The notes under the pieces are model-generated. The model made no database searches. It was given only the letters and a program-made list of their open reading frames with translations, and was not told the DNA's origin. Both the position numbers and the translations under genes were made by a program. Shown here piece after piece: positions 12,906-13,809 of a stretch of 13,809 nucleotides of DNA (positions are counted from its first letter, which is position 1; each line of letters opens with the position of its first letter). Source of the DNA: Pseudomonadota bacterium (GTDB lineage Bacteria > Pseudomonadota > Gammaproteobacteria > Acidiferrobacterales > Acidiferrobacteraceae); the NCBI GenBank assembly GCA_021797365.1, contig JAJZZU010000030.1:1-13809 (forward strand), in the 5' to 3' direction.

Positions 12906-13135
12906 ACGTCAACCTACGTTCCATAAAACAGGCGCAACGCGAGCGGGCGGCATTAGAACGGCAAGCAGTGGCGCTCTTCCGTGTCCTAATGAAATCCGAG
13001 CGCAACCGCGCGGGGCTTGGTGCGCGCTTGTTGTCGCCGCGCGAGCGGGATGCGATGGCACGGCGCGTCAAGACCATCGAAGGCGAGATTCTGAAATTGC
13101 GCAGGCAGATTCGCAAACTTGGGGCGGGCCGGTGA
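12893..13135 (+). CDS. Small helical hypothetical protein (80 aa)
   Basis: I do not recognise this protein. It is very basic and almost entirely helical in appearance: residues 8-30 (RSIKQAQRERAALERQA) and 50-75 (ARRVKTIEGEILKLRRQIRK) show heptad-like spacing, suggesting a coiled coil or antiparallel helical hairpin. The ATG at 12893 has GGAGG at 12881-12885, seven bases away; a further upstream ATG at 12857 lacks one. It overlaps the upstream gene by 13 bases and the downstream start by one base (TGATG), consistent with a tightly coupled operon. Confidence 0.65.
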   Translation: MAFLNVNLRSIKQAQRERAALERQAVALFRVLMKSERNRAGLGARLLSPRERDAMARRVKTIEGEILKLRRQIRKLGAGR

Positions 13136-13320
13136 TGGGCTCGCCGGTGCGCGTCATTGATGCCGTAGACCATGTCGCCGTGAACCTTGCGGCGGTGCGG
13201 TTTTACAGGCACATCCGGAGGTGCGGTCAATGCCGCCTATTGGACGAACGTTTGTGTAAAACGGGGCGAGCATTGCGGGATGAGAAATACGCGGCGGTCA
13301 TGCAGAAGTGGAGGCGGTGA
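13135..13320 (+). CDS. Small CxxC protein (61 aa), possible zinc-binding
   Basis: The protein has 61 residues. The centre contains HIRRCGQCRLLDERLCKTGRA (about residues 27-47), a His-x3-Cys-x2-Cys-x8-Cys pattern typical of small metal-binding folds, flanked by basic helices. No family is recognised. The start overlaps the previous stop by one base (TGATG at 13133-13137), and the stop is one base before the coupling-protein start. This suggests coupled translation with the transfer operon. A GTG three bases earlier (13132) is an alternative start. Confidence 0.6.
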   Translation: MGSPVRVIDAVDHVAVNLAAVRFYRHIRRCGQCRLLDERLCKTGRALRDEKYAAVMQKWRR

Positions 13321-13321
13321 G

Positions 13322-13687
13322 ATGGACGATCAAGTAGTCAGCGGTTCGGACATCAATTGGGCTTCGGGCGAGCGCCCGACCGTCGCGATTGTGTGTGCCG
13401 TCGTCGGTGTTGTGGCTGGGTATGTGGCGGGCTTGGAGGGGCTGATGTGGTATGCGAGGCAGCCCCTTACGCCGTTCCGTCAGATCCCGTTGTGGGTCTG
13501 GCACATCCTGCGCACCTATGGCCCCCTGCCGCCTGTGGTGGGCGGCTGGATACCCGCCGTCCTGGCGGGCGTCTGTGGGGTTGTCCTTGCGGTGGGTGGA
13601 TGGAAACTCGCAACGCGCGCTAATGTGCGCCACATACGTGGCACGCAAATTATCACAGACGCGAAAACCGTGGCTGCTCATTTTTGA
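13322..13687 (+). pseudogene. traD: N-terminal fragment of TraD/TrwB-like coupling protein, cut by IS
   Basis: The frame encodes 121 residues before a stop. Two membrane helices (about 19-43 and 75-95) separated by a short periplasmic loop are followed by RANVRHIRGTQIITDAKT. This is the usual start of VirD4/TrwB/TraD coupling proteins: two N-terminal membrane helices, then an xRG segment leading into the ATPase domain. The ATPase domain is absent. The stop TGA (13685-13687) is the terminal TGA of an IS3-family element, so the gene was interrupted there; the rest probably lies beyond the IS. GGAGG at 13310-13314 supports the start. Position after a MobF relaxase supports the assignment. Coupling proteins pump the relaxase-DNA complex to the channel, so this copy is probably non-functional. 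Confidence 0.7.
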
Positions 13688-13809
13688 AGTGGTCCCTACG
13701 CAGCGGACCTCATAGACGGGTCTTGATCTGGGTGTTGCATTCTGCGCGCATACTCGTTGGGCGACAAGTATCCGAGTGATGAGTGCAGGCGGACAGGATT
13801 GTAGAATCC
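13685..13809 (-). mobile_element. Terminus of an IS3-family insertion sequence (partial)
   Basis: Sequence change at 13685 begins with TGAAGTGGTCCC, which has the 5'-TG end typical of IS3-family inverted repeats. It is followed on the minus strand by the C-terminus of an IS3 OrfB transposase. The element enters the window 3'-end first and continues beyond 13809. Its other end, the target duplication and its full length are not visible. The exact boundary is inferred from the TG terminus and the loss of the upstream reading frame. Confidence 0.8.
13696..13809 (-). CDS. IS3-family transposase OrfB, C-terminal end (partial)
   Basis: Thirty-seven residues precede a TAG stop at 13696-13698; the 5' part lies beyond the window. 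The translation contains YNPVRLHSSLGYLSPNEYA, the conserved C-terminal motif of DDE (rve) integrase-core transposases of the IS3 family, in which the final catalytic region is followed by a YN-x-x-R-x-H-x-x-L-G-Y signature. It would catalyse transposition together with OrfA. The subgroup cannot be told from this fragment. Confidence 0.85.
   Translation of the reverse strand, partial: GFYNPVRLHSSLGYLSPNEYARRMQHPDQDPSMRSAA

Overview
The window is about 60% G+C and looks like part of a conjugative plasmid or integrative element from a proteobacterium. The sequence alone does not fix the host. A host among acidophilic or chemolithotrophic gamma/betaproteobacteria is only a guess.

Layout. (1) Positions 81-125 hold the 3' half of a tRNA-Thr(CGU) gene, from anticodon loop to CCA, on the minus strand and without a 5' half. 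This is typical of the attachment site of a tRNA-targeting element. About 430 bp of non-coding DNA follow. (2) Positions 456-1343 carry a large inverted repeat, a promoter and two small translationally coupled genes. The second has a helix-turn-helix-like segment and an AT-hook-like tail. (3) Positions 1346-4674 form an IncQ-type replication block on the plus strand: a small unknown gene, a RepA-type helicase, a RepC-type initiator, an iteron and hairpin region that is a strong candidate oriV, and a RepB'-type primase. The iterons lie inside the 3' end of repC. (4) Positions 4729-8987 form a minus-strand operon in the order stbA, stbB, stbC, traY. The first three are a StbA-like DNA-binding protein, a StbB-like deviant-Walker ATPase and a StbC-like membrane protein. 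The last is a 792-residue DotA/TraY protein of the I-type (Dot/Icm-like) type IV secretion family. (5) Positions 8988-9432 are a non-coding divergent region rich in inverted repeats. It ends in a perfect 11-bp inverted repeat next to an F-like nick sequence and is read as oriT. (6) Positions 9433-13687 carry a MobF (TrwC/TraI) relaxase-helicase, three overlapping small genes, and the N-terminus of a VirD4/TrwB/TraD-type coupling protein. (7) From 13685 to the window end is one terminus of an IS3-family element that cuts the coupling-protein gene after 121 codons.

How the parts fit. Replication appears to use an initiator, helicase and primase encoded by the element itself. Mobilisation resembles IncW R388 (stbABC, then oriT, then trwC diverging), but the nick sequence resembles F and the only mating-channel gene present is I-type. 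The IS insertion into the coupling-protein gene probably disables self-transfer of this copy unless the function is supplied elsewhere. The most notable features are the IncQ-like replicon next to a tRNA att fragment, iterons read in two frames within repC, the oriV-like hairpins, and traY placed behind stbABC.
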